Shown here in pieces: positions 13,553 through 16,147 of a stretch of DNA of 16,147 bases. The notes under the pieces are model-generated. The model did not search any database. It saw only the letters and a list, made by a program, of their open reading frames with translations, and had not been told where the DNA came from. The stretch comes from Actinomycetes bacterium (lineage in GTDB: Bacteria > Actinomycetota > Actinomycetes > Propionibacteriales > Propionibacteriaceae): assembly GCA_023412435.1 (NCBI GenBank), contig JAEYNS010000351.1:1-16147 (forward strand), read 5' to 3'. A program made the translations under genes and the position numbers. How positions within the stretch are numbered: position 1 is the first letter of the stretch; the number at the start of each line of letters is the position of its first letter.

Positions 13553-14526
13553 TAGATCCGCCGGATCCGCACCCAGCTGACCTTGTGGTCGCGGGCCTTG
13601 CGCAGGATGGCGGTGGCGCGGCCCCGGGTCGGCTTGATGTTCATCATGAGGTTCGGTCCGTTGATCGTGTCCCAGATCTCGCCGGCCAGCCGGACCGCCT
13701 CGGTCTCACTGATCCGGGAGAACCTCACGAAGTACGACTTCGGGTCGCGGAAGGCGGTCTCGCGCAGCCGCAGGAACCGGTGGATGTACCACGACCTGAC
13801 GTCGTCGTCGGCGGAGTCGACGTAGACCGAGAAGTCGAAGAAGTCGCTGACCGCGAGCCCCATCGTGCCGTTGGCGCGGCGGCGGGCCGGCTGCAGCACG
13901 TTGAGCCCCTCGATGATCAGGATGTCGGGCCTGCGGACCACCACCTGCTCGCCGGGGACGATGTCGTAGGCCAGGTGGGAGTAGACCGGGGCGGTGACCT
14001 CGGGGGCGCCGGACTTGACGTCCATCACGAATTGGACCAGGCGGCGCCGGTCGTACGACTCGGGGAAGCCCTTGCGATCCATCAGCCCGAGCTCCTCCAG
14101 GCGCTCGTTGGGGTACAGGAAGCCGTCGGTGGTGACCAGGTCGACCTTCGGCGAGCCGGGACCGCGGCTGAGCAGTTCGCGCAGCAGCCGCGAGGTGGTC
14201 GACTTGCCGACCGCCACCGAGCCGGCGATCCCGATCACGAAGGGTGTCCGCGCACCGGTGAGCCCGAGGAAGGCATGGCTGTCCCGGTAGAGGCTGCCGG
14301 TGCGGTCCATGTACAGCTGGATCAGCTCGGTCAGCGGCAGGTACACCTCCCGCACCTCGTCGAAGTCGGTCGGCTCGTCGATGCCGCGCAACCGGGCCAG
14401 GGTCTGGGCCTCGAGGAAGTCGTGGCGGGCTGCCGCCAGGGCCGCCCAGTGCCGGCGGTCGAGGGTCAGGTAGGGCCCGAACGGGTCGTCCTCTGGGGCT
14501 GGTACCTCCGGGGCTGGGTTGTGCAC
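13552..14526 (-). CDS. coaA: Pantothenate kinase, type I
   Basis: A 324-residue cytoplasmic kinase that phosphorylates pantothenate, the first and usually rate-limiting step of CoA synthesis. The P-loop is [12 protein letters not shown] at residues 99-110, as in E. coli CoaA. Other conserved blocks are [38 protein letters not shown] and [10 protein letters not shown]. The start is GTG 14526, giving an acidic Pro-rich N-terminal tail before [12 protein letters not shown]. The open frame runs on upstream for 520 codons, but only as the antisense of glmS. CAGACT 6 bases before the GTG resembles the leaderless pattern of neighbours. GNAT follows with a 1-base overlap. Confidence 0.96.
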   Translation of the reverse strand: MHNPAPEVPAPEDDPFGPYLTLDRRHWAALAAARHDFLEAQTLARLRGIDEPTDFDEVREVYLPLTELIQLYMDRTGSLYRDSHAFLGLTGARTPFVIGIAGSVAVGKSTTSRLLRELLSRGPGSPKVDLVTTDGFLYPNERLEELGLMDRKGFPESYDRRRLVQFVMDVKSGAPEVTAPVYSHLAYDIVPGEQVVVRRPDILIIEGLNVLQPARRRANGTMGLAVSDFFDFSVYVDSADDDVRSWYIHRFLRLRETAFRDPKSYFVRFSRISETEAVRLAGEIWDTINGPNLMMNIKPTRGRATAILRKARDHKVSWVRIRRI

Positions 14527-14552
14527 CCGGCCAGTCTGCCGTGCTCCACCGC

Positions 14553-14558
14553 TAAGGT
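14553..14558 (+). promoter_or_regulatory. Candidate -10 box / ribosome binding site of glmS
   Basis: TAAGGT fits TANNNT and ends 7 bases before the glmS ATG at 14566, which would give a leaderless transcript. AAGGTGA within it is also a plausible ribosome binding site, so the two readings cannot be separated by eye. The coaA-glmS divergent gap is only 39 bases. Confidence 0.45.
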
Positions 14559-14565
14559 GACGGAT

Positions 14566-16147
14566 ATGTGCGGAATCATCGGATACGTCGGCCCGCGGGT
14601 CGCCAGAGACGTGGTCGTGTCGGGCTTGAAGCGGATGGAGTACCGCGGCTACGACTCGGCCGGCGTGGCGATCATCGCCGACGGCGGGATCCAGATCCGC
14701 AAGAAGGCCGGCAAGATCGCCAACCTGATCGGCGCGCTGGCCACCGAACCGCTGGGCGACACGGCGATCGGCATTGGCCACACCCGCTGGGCCACGCACG
14801 GCGGGCCCACCGACGGAAACGCCCACCCGCACACCTCTGGCGACGGCAGGGTGGCGCTGATCCACACCGGCATCATCGAGAACTTCGCCGTCCTCAAGGC
14901 CGAGCTCCAGGCCGAGGGCGGGGTCTTCACGTCCGAGACCGACACCGAGGTCGCCGCCCAGTTGCTGGGCCGCGAGGTGGCGGCGGGGGCCGACCTCGCC
15001 GATGCGATGCGGACGGTCTGCCGCCGCCTCGAGGGCGCCTTCACGCTGGTCGCCATCGACGCCACCGACCCTGACCGGCTGGTCGCGGCGCGGCGCAACT
15101 CGCCGCTGGTGGTCGGCGTCGGCGAGGGCGAGAACTTCGTCGCCTCCGATGTGGCCGCCTTCATCGAGTTCACCCGCGACGCCATCGAGCTCGGCCAGGA
15201 CCAGGTGGTCGACGTCACGCGCGAGCAGGTGAGCATCACCGACTTCGACGGCGGGCCTGCGCAGTCGCGGCCGTTCCAGGTGACCTGGGACCTGTCCGCC
15301 GCCGAGAAGGCCGGTTACGACTGGTTCATGCGCAAGGAGATCTTCGAGCAGCCGCAGGCGGTCGCCAACACGCTGCTCGGCCGCTACACGGTGGACGGGG
15401 CGCTGAAGCTCGACGAGCTGCACATCTCCGAGGCAGAACTGCGCTCCATCGACAAGATCATCATCGTCGCCTGCGGCAGTGCGTACTACGCGGGCCTGGT
15501 CGCCAAGTACGCCATCGAGCACTGGACGCGGATCGCCTGCGAGGTGGAGATTGCCTCCGAGTTCCGCTACCGCGACCCCATCATCAGCCGCACCACGCTG
15601 GTGGTCACGATCAGCCAGTCCGGCGAGACCGCCGACACCCTGATGGCGATCCGGCACGCCCGCGAGCAGCACGCCAAGGTGATCGCGATCTGCAACACCA
15701 ACGGCGCCACCATCCCGCGGGAGTCCGACGCCGTGATCTACACCCACGCCGGGCCCGAGATCGGCGTCGCCTCCACCAAGGGCTTCCTCACCCAGGTCGC
15801 CGCCTGCTACCTGCTCGGCCTCTACCTCGCCCAGGTCAGGGGGACGATGTTCGGCGACGAGATCGCGCGCTGGATGGACGAACTGGCGGCCACTCCGCCG
15901 CTGATCCAGCAGGTGCTCGACGCCCTGCAGCCGATCAAGGAACTGGCGCAGCGCTTCGTCGACCAGCGGTCGGTGCTCTTCCTCGGCCGCCACGTCGGCT
16001 ACCCGGTCGCGCTCGAGGGTGCGCTCAAACTCAAAGAGCTGGCCTATATCCACGCCGAAGGGTTCCCCGCTGGAGAGCTTAAACATGGTCCCATTGCGCT
16101 GATTGAGGAGAATCTTCCCGTGGTTGTGGTTGTACCCAGCCCCAAGG
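14566..16147 (+). CDS. glmS: Glutamine-fructose-6-phosphate aminotransferase (isomerizing), 3' partial
   Basis: The frame is open from ATG 14566 to the right edge (527 full codons; the family is about 610-625). It makes glucosamine-6-phosphate from fructose-6-phosphate and glutamine, feeding GlmM. The N-terminal glutaminase domain begins MCGIIGYVG with the catalytic Cys at position 2 and includes [17 protein letters not shown] and [10 protein letters not shown]. The isomerase half has two SIS domains: [24 protein letters not shown], and [11 protein letters not shown]; the second SIS reaches [29 protein letters not shown]. The last about 42 codons, from about 16021, use many more A/T-ending codons than the rest although the protein stays canonical. 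No glmS ribozyme can fit in the 39 bases upstream. It diverges from coaA. Confidence 0.96.
   Translation, partial: MCGIIGYVGPRVARDVVVSGLKRMEYRGYDSAGVAIIADGGIQIRKKAGKIANLIGALATEPLGDTAIGIGHTRWATHGGPTDGNAHPHTSGDGRVALIHTGIIENFAVLKAELQAEGGVFTSETDTEVAAQLLGREVAAGADLADAMRTVCRRLEGAFTLVAIDATDPDRLVAARRNSPLVVGVGEGENFVASDVAAFIEFTRDAIELGQDQVVDVTREQVSITDFDGGPAQSRPFQVTWDLSAAEKAGYDWFMRKEIFEQPQAVANTLLGRYTVDGALKLDELHISEAELRSIDKIIIVACGSAYYAGLVAKYAIEHWTRIACEVEIASEFRYRDPIISRTTLVVTISQSGETADTLMAIRHAREQHAKVIAICNTNGATIPRESDAVIYTHAGPEIGVASTKGFLTQVAACYLLGLYLAQVRGTMFGDEIARWMDELAATPPLIQQVLDALQPIKELAQRFVDQRSVLFLGRHVGYPVALEGALKLKELAYIHAEGFPAGELKHGPIALIEENLPVVVVVPSPK

Noticed and set aside
14527..14565. glmS ribozyme
   Set aside because: Only 39 bases separate coaA and glmS, far too few for the ribozyme, and that element is typical of Firmicutes.
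14527..16086. Frame open for about 520 codons on the minus strand, continuous with coaA and antisense to glmS
   Set aside because: It has no family similarity I can see, it is Asp/Val/Gly/Arg-rich as expected from antisense of a GC3-biased gene, and CoaA's family N-terminus lies at 14526.

Overview
The window comes from a high-GC (roughly 70% by eye) Gram-positive actinobacterium. The evidence is an actinobacterial-type S9 protein with a long N-terminal extension, an EF-G2-like protein, a SigE-family ECF sigma factor, a strong G/C third-codon bias and several genes that look leaderless. A member of the Propionibacteriaceae or a near relative fits the gene order and the cobalamin-controlled gene, but that placement is inference.

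Left part (1-3834, all minus strand): a secreted protein built from prenyltransferase-like alpha/alpha repeats runs off the left edge, preceded by a recognisable cobalamin (B12) riboswitch. Upstream of that lie a small protein made of seven 11-residue amphipathic repeats and a tight RNA-modification operon, trmB-truA-small methyltransferase, whose genes overlap by ATGA at both junctions.

Middle (3971-8751): the membrane proteins YccF and MarC (plus strand) converge on an EF-G-like GTPase (minus) through a perfect 12-bp hairpin that probably terminates both sides. Citrate synthase gltA (minus) follows. The 3' ends of yccF and gltA carry the same tandem repeat family, both beginning exactly at the stop codon.

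Right part (8820-16147): a clear sigma-A promoter and a short structured leader precede rplM-rpsI-glmM (plus). Next comes a two-gene unit, an ECF sigma factor overlapping a large single-pass membrane protein of three extracytoplasmic domains. A minus-strand coaA-GNAT pair meets it tail to tail, and glmS (plus, cut by the right edge) diverges from coaA. glmM and glmS supply the UDP-GlcNAc pathway for cell-wall synthesis, rplM/rpsI serve the ribosome, coaA starts CoA synthesis and gltA feeds the TCA cycle.

Most of the window is housekeeping. The parts deserving attention are the B12-riboswitch gene for a secreted barrel protein, the sigma/membrane-protein pair, the stop-codon-anchored repeats, the 11-mer repeat protein, the EF-G2 with an eroded switch I, and an abrupt codon-composition change in the last about 120 bases of glmS.
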